DNA of 64,000 bases from Marinimicrobium hydrolyticum. GTDB taxonomy: Bacteria > Pseudomonadota > Gammaproteobacteria > Pseudomonadales > Cellvibrionaceae. Shown here one piece after another: positions 7,667 through 16,667 of the stretch. The translations under genes were made by a program, and so were the position numbers. How positions within the stretch are numbered: position 1 is the first letter of the stretch; each line of letters starts with the position of its first letter. Where the stretch lies: assembly GCF_030848505.1 (NCBI RefSeq), contig NZ_JAVDDU010000002.1, positions 186,001-250,000 on the forward strand, read 5' to 3'. The notes beneath the pieces are model-generated. The model did no database searches, was not told where the DNA came from, and worked only from the letters and a program-made list of their open reading frames with translations.

Positions 7667-10321
7667 TCAGTGGCTTAAAGGCCGCTCCCGAGCGTTGACG
7701 CTGGAGCTTGAGAATCCCAACGGACGCGTTACGCGACCTGCTCTCAAAAGTTCTTCAAGCTGATCGGCTTGAACTGGCCTGGAGAAAAGATAGCCCTGAC
7801 CATAATCGCAACCCATCGAGCGAAGCCACTTATATTGCTCCTCTGTCTCGATGCCTTCGGCAACAATTTTTATTCCGAGCTTGTGCCCCATGGCCGTGAT
7901 GCTCTCAGCGATCGTGCGGCTGTTTACGTTTTTATCTATATCCTGGACAAAGGATTGGTCGATTTTAAGGTAGTCGACGTCGAATTTTTTGAGATAGGCC
8001 ATGGAGGAGTAGCCGGTACCAAAATCGTCGATAGCCAGCTCAATACCCACTTCCTGAAGTTCAAGGAGTTTGTCGGAAGTTGTCGGCGTCGCGTTTAAAA
8101 TTACCCCCTCGGTAATTTCGACTAAGATACTGCTACCGGCTAACTCCAATTCTTTGAGGTGAGCTGTCCAATCCATGCTGTGGCCAAGCTCCTCGAACTG
8201 AATCGGCGATTTATTGATACTGATTTGGAAGGTTCGTCCGAGCAACTGGCTCCACCTTTTGGAACAGTTTGCGGCCTCGGTAAAAACCCAGTTACCCAAC
8301 TCGGTGATTTGCCCACTCTCCTCTGCCAGTGCGATAAATTCGCTCGGGAGCAGCAGGCCTCTGATGGGGTGCTCCCAGCGTACCAGGGCTTCGGCTTTGA
8401 CGATTTCACCATCAGCCAGACTGATAATCGGTTGGAAATGCAGCCTAAGTTGCTTTTCATTCAGCGCTTCACGAAGATCTTTCTGCAACCGTAACCGCTT
8501 CAGTGCGGCGTCTTGAAGTTTACGTGTGAAGAAACTGAACCGGCTTCGGCCTGAATGCTTGGCCACATACATGGCCTGGTCAGCGTTTCTAATCAGATCG
8601 TCCGGCTTAGCGCCATCCGTAGGATAAAGCGTGATGCCGATACTAGCCGACACATGGCAGATACTGCCGTGGACGTTGAATGGACGAGCCAATTCATCAA
8701 GTATTTTCCGTGCCGTGACTTCGACGTGGGCACTATCCTCCAGATCAGTCAAAATAACCGTGAACTCATCTCCTCCAAGTCGAGCCACCGTATCGGATTC
8801 ACGAACATTGGCGCGGATGCGCGCTGCCGCTTGACTGAGCAAAGCATCCCCCGCGTCATGGCCGTAAAGATCGTTTACTTCCTTGAAATGATCGAGGTCG
8901 ACAAAGAAGAGCGCCAAGGATGTCCCGTTACGCAGCGTGTGTTTGACTTCAAGTTCTAAGCGGTCGCGGAACAAGCGCCGGTTTGGCAGTTCGGTTAGGC
9001 TGTCATAATTGGCTTCCGCCCAAACCCGGTCACTCGCTGCCTTGCGGTCCGTTATGTCCCGGGTCGTACCGGCAATGGCTTCTATTTGGCCTCGTTCGTC
9101 AACAACCGGAACCAAAATGTATTCGAAAAACCATTGCCTACCGGAGGGGGTGGTTAGGGGTACGTCGGCGCGAATCCTTTTTTGGGTTATGGCGACCTCC
9201 CGCGTATGCTCGCATACCTTCTCGACTTGTTCGACATCAAAGCCGAGTTCAAGCCCGAATTCATAGAATGTCCTCCCAAGGACCTGATCCAGATCCACTT
9301 CAAGCTGTTCCGTTAAAGCGCGGTTGACATACTGAAAGCGACCTTCGAGATCGAGCACATAACTCTGGTCCTCCGCTGCGGACAGCAGAGACTCAAACAC
9401 TCGGCGCTGTTGCTCTTTTTCATGGACGACCACTTCCTGCTTCTGGAGTGCCTCGCGTTCCGCTTCGAGCGCTTGATTGCGTTCGGTGACATCGCTCATG
9501 AATAGGGAGAATCCAATCAGGTTACCGGTATCGTCGCAGACGCTGGAAATAATAGTTTCGACCTGGGCGAGGCCCGAGGGCGTCGGAATAGTCGAACTCG
9601 TGGTAATGACCCTCTCACCGTTACGCACTTGATCAAGGTAGTCGGCTAAGGTATCGCTCCAAAACGACAGGTGGTCTACGGTCCGGCCTACCACCTGCTC
9701 AGCTTGGAGGCCAAACATTCGTTCGGCACCGTCACTCCAATAGAGTATTTTAGCGGTCGAATCTAAAGATATGATGGACTCATGGACTTGGGAAAGAAGA
9801 CTTTTGAGACAGTGTTCGGAAATCACCAGCCGTCGATAGTCGTGGCTATCGATCAGCTTGGGGGTAGCGACCTGAACATTGGCCCGGTCGAGCGTAGTAC
9901 GGAGCTGTGCTCGTCGCCGAACACTGTTCGCTGCTTCAACGATCCGCTTCGGGAGAGAACTATATCCAAACTCTACAACCGACCAAGCGCCGATCATGGG
10001 CGCTCGACTTAGCTTGTGCTTCAATTCCCCAAACTGTCTGGAATCCGGCACAAAGACAAAGTGAGTCAACCTCAGTAGGCTGCGTACTCGTCTTGCGAGA
10101 GGCAAAACCTTATTGACGCCAGGCCCGAAGACCACCACTGCAACTTCTTCCGCCGCCGCTGAAGCACTTTTTAACTGCTCAACCACATCCACTTCCGTGA
10201 CGATGGAAACCATTAGCCCCGTAGTGCGCACCTCATGAGCAGTCGGTTCTAACACCTCCATTCCTTGAGCGTTAGAAGCGGCGACAAAGAGAACCTGTTG
10301 AGGAGCCTGGGTACGAATCAC
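7667..10321 (-). CDS. PAS-PAS-GGDEF-EAL cyclic-di-GMP enzyme with degenerate receiver-like N-terminus
   Basis: 884 aa. Residues 1-140 look like a receiver-type fold without a clear phosphoacceptor. Two PAS domains follow (about 165-280 and 310-430, the second ending GTTRDITDRK). The GGDEF domain has RESD inhibitory site and RLGGDEF (about 530); the EAL domain has KAEALVRWEHP, INKSP, DDFGTGYSS, KIDQSF and AEGIET. Both catalytic cores look intact, so it could make or degrade c-di-GMP, with net direction set by the sensors. It has no membrane segment. The GTG start overlaps the stop of a 31-codon ORF (GTGA), suggesting translational coupling. Confidence 0.85.
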   Translation of the reverse strand: MIRTQAPQQVLFVAASNAQGMEVLEPTAHEVRTTGLMVSIVTEVDVVEQLKSASAAAEEVAVVVFGPGVNKVLPLARRVRSLLRLTHFVFVPDSRQFGELKHKLSRAPMIGAWSVVEFGYSSLPKRIVEAANSVRRRAQLRTTLDRANVQVATPKLIDSHDYRRLVISEHCLKSLLSQVHESIISLDSTAKILYWSDGAERMFGLQAEQVVGRTVDHLSFWSDTLADYLDQVRNGERVITTSSTIPTPSGLAQVETIISSVCDDTGNLIGFSLFMSDVTERNQALEAEREALQKQEVVVHEKEQQRRVFESLLSAAEDQSYVLDLEGRFQYVNRALTEQLEVDLDQVLGRTFYEFGLELGFDVEQVEKVCEHTREVAITQKRIRADVPLTTPSGRQWFFEYILVPVVDERGQIEAIAGTTRDITDRKAASDRVWAEANYDSLTELPNRRLFRDRLELEVKHTLRNGTSLALFFVDLDHFKEVNDLYGHDAGDALLSQAAARIRANVRESDTVARLGGDEFTVILTDLEDSAHVEVTARKILDELARPFNVHGSICHVSASIGITLYPTDGAKPDDLIRNADQAMYVAKHSGRSRFSFFTRKLQDAALKRLRLQKDLREALNEKQLRLHFQPIISLADGEIVKAEALVRWEHPIRGLLLPSEFIALAEESGQITELGNWVFTEAANCSKRWSQLLGRTFQISINKSPIQFEELGHSMDWTAHLKELELAGSSILVEITEGVILNATPTTSDKLLELQEVGIELAIDDFGTGYSSMAYLKKFDVDYLKIDQSFVQDIDKNVNSRTIAESITAMGHKLGIKIVAEGIETEEQYKWLRSMGCDYGQGYLFSRPVQADQLEELLRAGRVTRPLGFSSSSVNARERPLSH

Positions 10322-10413
10322 AATAGGGGCAGTCCTAGCAGTGCACGGCCAAGGCCAATTACTCGTCCGGACTTAGCCAGAGGGTCGATCAGCTTTGGCG
10401 GCAGCTTATCCAT
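10318..10413 (-). CDS. Possible 31-aa leader/small protein coupled to the GGDEF-EAL gene
   Basis: The ATG at 10413 is preceded by AGAGGA with 8 nt spacing, a better ribosome site than the downstream gene has. The peptide starts MDKLPPKLIDPLAKSG and ends GLGRALLGLPLL. Its TGA overlaps the GTG of the 884-aa gene by four bases (GTGA), the typical geometry for translational coupling. I recognise no family. It may be a small protein, a translational leader, or the true 5' part of a frameshifted longer gene. Confidence 0.45.
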   Translation of the reverse strand: MDKLPPKLIDPLAKSGRVIGLGRALLGLPLL

Positions 10414-10893
10414 CGGAACGATCCTCTAAGAGTACCTTTAATACAAGCATGGTTTAAATTACAGGCAGACGAAGCACCGAAAGGTTCCTCTATATGCTTG
10501 AGCCCGCGTTTTGATCTTGAGGAAGGAGGCGCCAGAAACAAGACCAAAAACTGCGACATGTATTTTGAGAATATCGCCGCCGTAAATTAGGTTGAAGAAG
10601 ACGGGCGTTTATAGAGTCAGGGGCTACGAAGAGGATGATACTGATGAACCTCTCTGCCGAGAAACATGGCTACGCGCGATTTAGAAGGCCAACTTGAAAA
10701 GAACTAAAATGAAATAGCGTCTTCGCTTCCGCCTCCACTCTGGCGTCCCCAGCACGCCAAGATGCGGTGCTTGACAGCCTATTTCCATTGTTTCAGTATT
10801 CTCTGACGTCGCAACTTTGTGTACCAGGAAAGTATGGGGTACACAGGAGTGGCACGCTAAAGGAAAGGCTGGCATCACATGGAGGGGAGTAAA
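10414..10893. other. 480-bp intergenic region between divergent genes
   Basis: It should contain the promoters of the minus-strand c-di-GMP operon and the plus-strand membrane protein. I found no convincing repeat, RNA or ORF. A GGAAGGAGG string at 10522 lacks an open frame worth calling. Confidence 0.5.
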
Positions 10894-11166
10894 GTGAAGT
10901 GGTTTCTTTTGTTTCTGGTCATTACACTAGGGGTCGCCACGGGAAGCCTGGCAAGCTCTTACATTTACCTAAAAGCCCTTGAGCATAATCACGCAAGTAA
11001 CTTTGAACAAGAGGATGCTGACCTCAAAAAGCTCAAGGAGCAAACGGAGCTTTTGGAGGCAGAGAGCGAGCAGCGCTTGCGAGAGCTGGAAGAGCAGCGC
11101 GACGAGCTAAAGAGTCAGCAACTGCGGCAGCAAGAGGCGCTAGAGCTGAATATTATTAGAGTGTGA
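10894..11166 (+). CDS. Small single-pass membrane protein with coiled coil
   Basis: About 90 aa. One N-terminal transmembrane segment (WFLLFLVITLGVATGSLAS) is followed by a charged heptad-rich helix (about residues 30-85, e.g. LKKLKEQTELLEAESEQ). The helix would lie outside the cytoplasm if the segment acts as a signal anchor. GTG at 10894 has GGAGGGG 6 nt upstream; an ATG at 10879 is in frame but has no ribosome site. The family is not recognised. gltS starts 72 bp downstream. Confidence 0.6.
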   Translation: MKWFLLFLVITLGVATGSLASSYIYLKALEHNHASNFEQEDADLKKLKEQTELLEAESEQRLRELEEQRDELKSQQLRQQEALELNIIRV

Positions 11167-11238
11167 AAGTACCAGCGCAAGGAAACACAACGCGTTGTCG
11201 CCGTTGCGGCATGAGCTCAAGAACTTCAAAGACTCGCT

Positions 11239-12453
11239 ATGCACGACAACCCCACCCTACTGATCAATACCCCCATCACGCTAGCGCTGGCAATTGTTGC
11301 ATTGTGGCTGGGTTACCGCATCAATCAGCGCATCCGCTTCTTGCATGAATACAACATCCCTCCCGCGGTCTCCGGGGGCTTGCCAATCAGTGCGCTGGTG
11401 GCTATCGCTGAGCTGAGCTCCGGCTGGGACATTCGCTTTGACCTGCAACTGAGGGATCTCCTGCTGATCGCCTTCTTTAGCACCATCGGCTTGTCCGCCC
11501 GGCTCAGACAAATGCTGGAAGGTGGAAAGATGCTGGCGGTTATGCTCGGTTTGGCGGTGGTGTTTCTGCTATTCCAAAACCTGACAGGTACGTTGCTTTC
11601 GTTGATGGCGGGGGAACGACCGCTTTATGGCCTGATCGGCGGAAGTATTTCCCTGGCGGGTGGCCACGGTACGGCGATCACTTGGGGGCAGCTGTTTGAA
11701 GAGCACTTCGGTCTGGAGAACGCCACCTCACTGGGAATGACCTTCGCCACTGCTGGGCTGATAACCGGCGGCCTCATAGGCGGGCCAGTGGGAGCTTACC
11801 TGATTCGACGCAACCATTTGTCATCGGATCAACATGACCCGGAATTGCCCCATGTAGACGTGGGCAAGAGGATCACTTATATGATTGAGCTCAATAGCTT
11901 ACTGACCGCTGTGCTGCTTATTGCCTTATGTTTTGCTCTGGGTGCGGCCGTGTATGAATGGGTGTCTGGGTTTGGAATTCGCTTGCCGGCATTCTTGACG
12001 GCGATGTTTCTCGGTATTTTGGTTACCAACGCGTTGGAGCTGTTCAAGGTGGAAGTAGATCATCGACCGATCCAGCTAGCTGGCGACTTAAGCTTACAGC
12101 TGTTTCTCGGCATGAGCCTAATCAGTTTGCCACTACTGTCACTGCAGGGTGCGCTGGGAATGATCAGCCTGGTAATGCTAATGCAGGCGCTGGTGATTAC
12201 GGTCTTTACTGTGTGGGTGATTTTCCCCATGCTGGGGCGCAGTTATGACGCGGCCTGTATCAGCGCCGGCTTCATAGGTATGGGCCTGGGCGCAACCCCG
12301 GTGGGGATTGCCAACATGAATGCCCTAACCAGCCGCTTCGGGCCCAGCCCCAAGGCTTACCTGGTGATACCTCTGCTGGGTGCCTTCTTTATCGACATAG
12401 CGAACGCCACCCTAGTGCAAGTTCTTCTGGGCTTCGGCTTGTTTAGTGGTTGA
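11239..12453 (+). CDS. gltS: Sodium/glutamate symporter
   Basis: 404 aa, close to the usual GltS length of about 400. It is hydrophobic throughout with roughly ten to twelve membrane segments. Diagnostic strings are SLAGGHGTAITWG (about 138-150) and GLIGGPVGAYL (about 177-187). The second-half repeat has GFIGMGLGATPVGIANM. The family carries out Na+-coupled uptake of glutamate at the inner membrane. The start has no strong ribosome site. No hairpin terminator is evident after the stop. Confidence 0.9.
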   Translation: MHDNPTLLINTPITLALAIVALWLGYRINQRIRFLHEYNIPPAVSGGLPISALVAIAELSSGWDIRFDLQLRDLLLIAFFSTIGLSARLRQMLEGGKMLAVMLGLAVVFLLFQNLTGTLLSLMAGERPLYGLIGGSISLAGGHGTAITWGQLFEEHFGLENATSLGMTFATAGLITGGLIGGPVGAYLIRRNHLSSDQHDPELPHVDVGKRITYMIELNSLLTAVLLIALCFALGAAVYEWVSGFGIRLPAFLTAMFLGILVTNALELFKVEVDHRPIQLAGDLSLQLFLGMSLISLPLLSLQGALGMISLVMLMQALVITVFTVWVIFPMLGRSYDAACISAGFIGMGLGATPVGIANMNALTSRFGPSPKAYLVIPLLGAFFIDIANATLVQVLLGFGLFSG

Positions 12454-12948
12454 GTCGATATCCAGGAGCGAAAACCTTGCCTATTCAGGCCCCAGACCCT
12501 ATCGAGCCGAATGGCCGCAATTCGCCCTAACTTCCCCAGCGAGCTTCACCGTCTCCTGCAACGAACCCAAATTGGTTAAAAAGCGCTCAATTTGGGCTGT
12601 ATCCCTCTCGCAAGCCGCTAAACGTGTGGTGCACGAGGGAGACTTTCGAAAATATCTGGTGTATATTCGGGTGCGTCTTATCCTTTGGGAGTACGCACTG
12701 TACCCAACAGTAGTATTAATAGTAGTATTGCTGAGCCCCGCTAGAGGGTAATGCAGCTACCGCTGGCCAGATGTAGTCAGCCCTTGAAGGGCCTGCTCTA
12801 CGAGCCAACTAGGGTAACAGTGCGTTCCTGCAAGGCTAGGCTTTAGCGGCTTGAGTTAAGTGGTAATGTCGGCAGGCCCAATCCTGATCGATGTTATTAA
12901 AAGATAAATATTGGCGGGCCCAATCCTGACCGATATAGGAGAGCAACC
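12454..12948. other. Gene-free stretch after gltS with a 22-bp direct repeat
   Basis: No credible gene. A frame open across 12446-12751 has no ribosome site and overlaps gltS. The notable structure is a pair of direct repeats at 12871-12892 and 12913-12934, sharing 20 of 22 bases. Confidence 0.55.
12871..12934 (+). repeat. Pair of 22-bp direct repeats before a short ORF
   Basis: Both copies contain GGCCCAATCCTGA flanked by GGC(A/G) and (T/C)CGAT. Start-to-start spacing is 42 bp, about four helical turns, which suits cooperative binding of a regulator on one DNA face. The second copy ends 15 bp before the ATG at 12949. Confidence 0.55.
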
Positions 12949-13020
12949 ATGGCTACTATTAGATCCTTAATTAGACCCCTCCCACACCTCTGCTATGGGC
13001 CGTCTTGCGGCAGCAGTTAG
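12949..13020 (+). CDS. Candidate 23-aa peptide ORF
   Basis: ATG is preceded by AGGAGAG with optimal spacing. The peptide begins MATIRSLIRPLPHL and ends CYGPSCGSS, with two cysteines. I know of no family. The strong ribosome site and the paired direct repeats upstream favour real expression; the short length and isolation argue for caution. It could be a leader peptide, a small regulatory protein, or chance. Confidence 0.3.
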   Translation: MATIRSLIRPLPHLCYGPSCGSS

Positions 13021-13378
13021 GTGTCCGTACGTCTACCGTACTTTCTTTATTATTCTCTGCGGTTGTAAGGCGTAATTAACGACCGTATGCAGTATTCCCT
13101 ATTTGGTATGTGCTGATTTCATCGACTTTAGGAAACCGGTTTCATATGCGAAGCGACGTGAACCTCAAAGATAGGTCGATACCGCTGAGCAAAAAACTGT
13201 GCGTTAGCCGAGGTTTATTGGCACATGACATGAGGATGGCAATGATCATCCCAAAAGAATTCGCAGTGCTATTGGCAGTGTGATGTTGTCCGTCAGTTCA
13301 CCACCCAACAGGTGAGCGGTCGGATGGATTTCCATTAACTGGAAACGATTCTAATCATAATGTAAAGGAGAGGGCTAC
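13021..13378. promoter_or_regulatory. Upstream region of the TonB receptor with LacI-type palindrome
   Basis: GAAACCGGTTTC at 13132-13143 is a perfect 12-bp palindrome centred on the CG step, the architecture of LacI/GalR-family operators. A second inverted repeat, TTTCCA/TGGAAA around 5 nt, lies at 13329-13345. A ribosome site AAAGGAGAGGG precedes the receptor start. No regulator gene lies within the window next to it. Confidence 0.55.
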
Positions 13379-16300
13379 ATGTCCAAGACAAGCAACTTTA
13401 AGAAAACGCTAATCGCGTCCGCGGTGGCTTCCGCGATGACGGGCTTTAGTGGCGCGACACTTGCGCAAGAGCCGATGCTGGAAGAGGTGGTAGTGACCGG
13501 TATCCGGGCGTCCCTCGAACGCTCAATGGATATTCGTCGCGACTCCCGCGGCGTGGTTGATTCCATCATCGCCGAAGATATCGGTAAGATGCCCGACACA
13601 AACCTGGCCGAATCGCTACAGCGTATCACCGGTGTAGCGATCAGTCGCGAAGGTGGTGAGGGTAGCCAGGTAACCGTTCGTGGTATGGGACCAGACTTCA
13701 ACCTGGTTACCTTAAACGGTCGCTCCATTGCCAGCACCACCGGTGGTCGTTCCTTTGACTTCGCCAACATCGCAGCCGAGATGGTCACCGCGGTTAATGT
13801 TAGCAAAACCTCCGATGCCCGCTTTTTCAGCGGCGGCATGGGTGCCACCATTGACCTGCAAACTCTGCGCCCGCTAGACAGCCCTGGCATGACTGCCTTG
13901 ATCAGCGGCAAGGGTATCTATGATAGCTCTTCTCGCGATGCCAGCGTAACGCCTGAAATCGTTGGCCTGTTCTCCAATACCTTTGCTGATGACACCATCG
14001 GTGTGGCTGTGGCCCTGAGCTATCAAGAGCGTGACGACGGTAACCGCCGCTCTGAAGTCGGCACCGGCTGGCGCATCTTTGATGCCCGTCAAGACCAAGA
14101 CTGGTCTGGTGAAGGTGATGCGCAGCCCGTTTGGGGCGGTATCCCGAGAGAAGGGCAAGTTAATCGCCCAGACCCCACCGACCTTGATGAATCACGCACT
14201 CACTACGGTGTACCACAAACTATCACTTACGTGTTTACCGAAGAGCAGCGCGAGCGCCTGAACGGCAACCTGGTACTGCAGTGGGCGCCTAACGAGAATA
14301 TGACGGCCACCTTCGATTACAACCGCTTTGAGCGTACCGTAGCTCGCCAGTCTAACGAAGCCTCTGCCTGGTTTACCTTTGCGCCTTCAGAGAACGTGTT
14401 CAACGACGGCACTGTGGCAACACCTGTAATCTATACTGAAACCTACTTCGGCGGTGATGAAGCAGGCACTCTGTGTAGCGATAGCCCGTTCCGCTTCACT
14501 GTAGAGCGCAATGGTAACCTGTTCTGCCCAGAAGACTTCTCCATGGCGGCCGGTAATGCAGCCAGCAAATGGGTGACAGACGCCGTTGGCTTCAACTTCG
14601 AGTGGCAAGTGAACGACCAGCTGCACATGGAATTCGACCTGGCCCACTCTGAGGCTTCACGTACTCCTGACAGCCCTCTGGGTTCTAACACCGGTCTGTC
14701 GACTGCAGCTTTTGTTCGCTCCTCTGCTGCTGGTGACTTTACTACCGATGTACCGACCTTGGCCGTAGGTGGCGGCAACCAGGTACAGCCCAGCGATATG
14801 GTGTTGACCGGTTCTTACTTCCAAAACGAAAACGAAGCTCAGGAAATCACCCAGGTCCGCATTGGTGGTAACTTTGAGTTCGATCAAAACCACAACATCG
14901 ACTTTGGTGTGCAGTTCACCGATGCCGACAACCATCGCCGTTACGCCGAAGTAAGCCGTAATGACTGGGGTGGTGTAGGACACTTCGGTGATCCCGATGC
15001 TTTCTTTACCCCTGCCAGCATCCTGGATCAGTTCAGTGGTATGGGCAACTTCAGCGACGCATCTCGCCTGGATAATGGCGGTGTTTTGGCTGACGGCACC
15101 AACCTTTCTGAGGATCGTCTGGATCGCTTCTTTATGTGGGACATGGTTGACGGTCGCGCTGACGCCATTGCCAACTTGGGCGTACCCGCAGAAAACCTGA
15201 CCGCCCCCACCGACTACGACACAGGCGGTGAGAATGTTTCAGGGCTTGACACTGAAGCTCGTGGTGCACAAAACCGTTTCACTAACGAAGAAACCACCTC
15301 TTTGTACGGTCAGTACAACTACGAGAATGACGCCGGCTTCCGCGCTCAGTTAGGTTTACGCTGGGAGCAGACGGACGTAACTTCTACTTCACGCCTGACC
15401 GCCTACGACGGCGCGGTGTGGACAGCGGACACTGAAATCACTCTGCAGAGCGCTGGTGTTACAAGTTTGACCGAGACCGGTAGCTACAATCACTTCCTGC
15501 CTAACCTGAATGTGTCCTACGAGCTTACCGACAACCTGATCGCCCGCGCTGGCTACAGCAAAACCATCGCACGTGGTGGATTTGGTGACATCATGGGTGG
15601 TGTTAACGTAGGCAGTGGTGCCAACCAAGGTGGTGGCAGCGGTTCAGCCGGTAACCCAGGTCTATTACCATTTGAGTCTAGAAACCTGGATTTGGGGATT
15701 GAGTGGTACTACGGCGACGCCAGCTATGTGTCGCTCAACTACTTCTCGAAGGACGTCACCAACTTTATCTCTACCGTCGTTGAGACAGAGATAGGCTTGT
15801 TTGGTCTCACCAACCCAGCTCAAGGTGGCATTGCTCAGGAAGCACGTGAATCCGTTGGCGGTCAAGGCGCTGCAATACGCGGCTATATCTTTGACAACCA
15901 CGCCGGCGATCCCAATGTGAATGCCGACGCCAGAACTATCTCTGGTGGGCCAGGCAACGATCCGATGCGTTTTGACATCACGCGCCCCACCAATGCCGGT
16001 CGGGACCAAGTGGTTGAAGGTGTTGAGTTCAATGTCCAGCACATGTTTGGTGAAACTGGCTTTGGCGCCGTGTTCAACTACACCGTGGCCAACGCCCGCT
16101 TCAGCTACGATGACTCCTACTGTGTAGAGGCCAGCGATGACAATGACATGGATATCTGTCGCGTGGCTGATCAGGAAGCCATCACGGGCATTAGTGACAC
16201 CATGAATATCGTCGGCTTCTATGACAGAGACGGTATCAATGTTCGTCTTGCCTACAACTGGCGTGATTCGTACCTTCAGTCTCGCTTCCGTGAAGGACCT

Positions 16301-16498
16301 AACCCGGTCTACACCGACGAGTTTGCTACGCTGGATCTCAATGCCTCTTATCAGATCAATGATTACTGGCAGGTCTTCTTCCAGGGCATTAACATTCTTG
16401 ACGAGCCAAACCGTCAATATGGTCGTGACCCTCAGATGACTCACAACTATGTTGAGCGCGGTGCACGCTGGGCTGCGGGTGCTCGCTTTACTTTCTAA
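13379..16498 (+). CDS. TonB-dependent outer-membrane receptor
   Basis: 1039 aa, of the large Xanthomonas/Caulobacter-type TonB receptor group. A signal peptide (residues 1-29, ending TLAQ) is followed by the TonB box EEVVVTG (about 35-41). The plug has DSIIAEDIGKMPDTNLAESL and VTVRGMGPDFN, then the 22-strand barrel ending GARFTF with a terminal Phe. It moves a ligand across the outer membrane using TonB-ExbBD energy. A LacI-type palindrome upstream suggests a carbohydrate-linked ligand, and the halogenase operon downstream is the usual neighbour of this receptor group. The true ligand is unknown. It has its own terminator, so it is not strictly co-transcribed with SapC. Confidence 0.9.
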   Translation: MSKTSNFKKTLIASAVASAMTGFSGATLAQEPMLEEVVVTGIRASLERSMDIRRDSRGVVDSIIAEDIGKMPDTNLAESLQRITGVAISREGGEGSQVTVRGMGPDFNLVTLNGRSIASTTGGRSFDFANIAAEMVTAVNVSKTSDARFFSGGMGATIDLQTLRPLDSPGMTALISGKGIYDSSSRDASVTPEIVGLFSNTFADDTIGVAVALSYQERDDGNRRSEVGTGWRIFDARQDQDWSGEGDAQPVWGGIPREGQVNRPDPTDLDESRTHYGVPQTITYVFTEEQRERLNGNLVLQWAPNENMTATFDYNRFERTVARQSNEASAWFTFAPSENVFNDGTVATPVIYTETYFGGDEAGTLCSDSPFRFTVERNGNLFCPEDFSMAAGNAASKWVTDAVGFNFEWQVNDQLHMEFDLAHSEASRTPDSPLGSNTGLSTAAFVRSSAAGDFTTDVPTLAVGGGNQVQPSDMVLTGSYFQNENEAQEITQVRIGGNFEFDQNHNIDFGVQFTDADNHRRYAEVSRNDWGGVGHFGDPDAFFTPASILDQFSGMGNFSDASRLDNGGVLADGTNLSEDRLDRFFMWDMVDGRADAIANLGVPAENLTAPTDYDTGGENVSGLDTEARGAQNRFTNEETTSLYGQYNYENDAGFRAQLGLRWEQTDVTSTSRLTAYDGAVWTADTEITLQSAGVTSLTETGSYNHFLPNLNVSYELTDNLIARAGYSKTIARGGFGDIMGGVNVGSGANQGGGSGSAGNPGLLPFESRNLDLGIEWYYGDASYVSLNYFSKDVTNFISTVVETEIGLFGLTNPAQGGIAQEARESVGGQGAAIRGYIFDNHAGDPNVNADARTISGGPGNDPMRFDITRPTNAGRDQVVEGVEFNVQHMFGETGFGAVFNYTVANARFSYDDSYCVEASDDNDMDICRVADQEAITGISDTMNIVGFYDRDGINVRLAYNWRDSYLQSRFREGPNPVYTDEFATLDLNASYQINDYWQVFFQGINILDEPNRQYGRDPQMTHNYVERGARWAAGARFTF

Positions 16499-16524
16499 GC
16501 GAGCTCCTTAAGCTGGTGTAAACG

Positions 16525-16554
16525 AAAAGCCACTGGGAAACCAGTGGCTTTTTT
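16525..16554 (+). terminator. Terminator of the TonB receptor gene
   Basis: GCCACTGG (16529-16536) and CCAGTGGC (16541-16548) pair around a GAAA tetraloop and are followed by TTTTTT. The A run before the stem makes it bidirectional. Confidence 0.9.
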
Positions 16555-16667
16555 CGTACAATGATTTATGTGATTTTTCCGCCTAAAAAAGGCGTTCAAC
16601 ACGCCTCATTTTTAGAATAATAATCATTCAGGTTGTTCGCCGGGTGTACCCGGCATCAGGAGAGAAG

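Noticed and set aside
10681-10878. 65-aa minus-strand ORF before the coiled-coil membrane protein
   Set aside because: No start signal and no motif; it lies in a probable promoter region.
12446-12751. 101-aa ORF overlapping the end of gltS
   Set aside because: Overlaps gltS, has no ribosome site and shows no recognisable motif.
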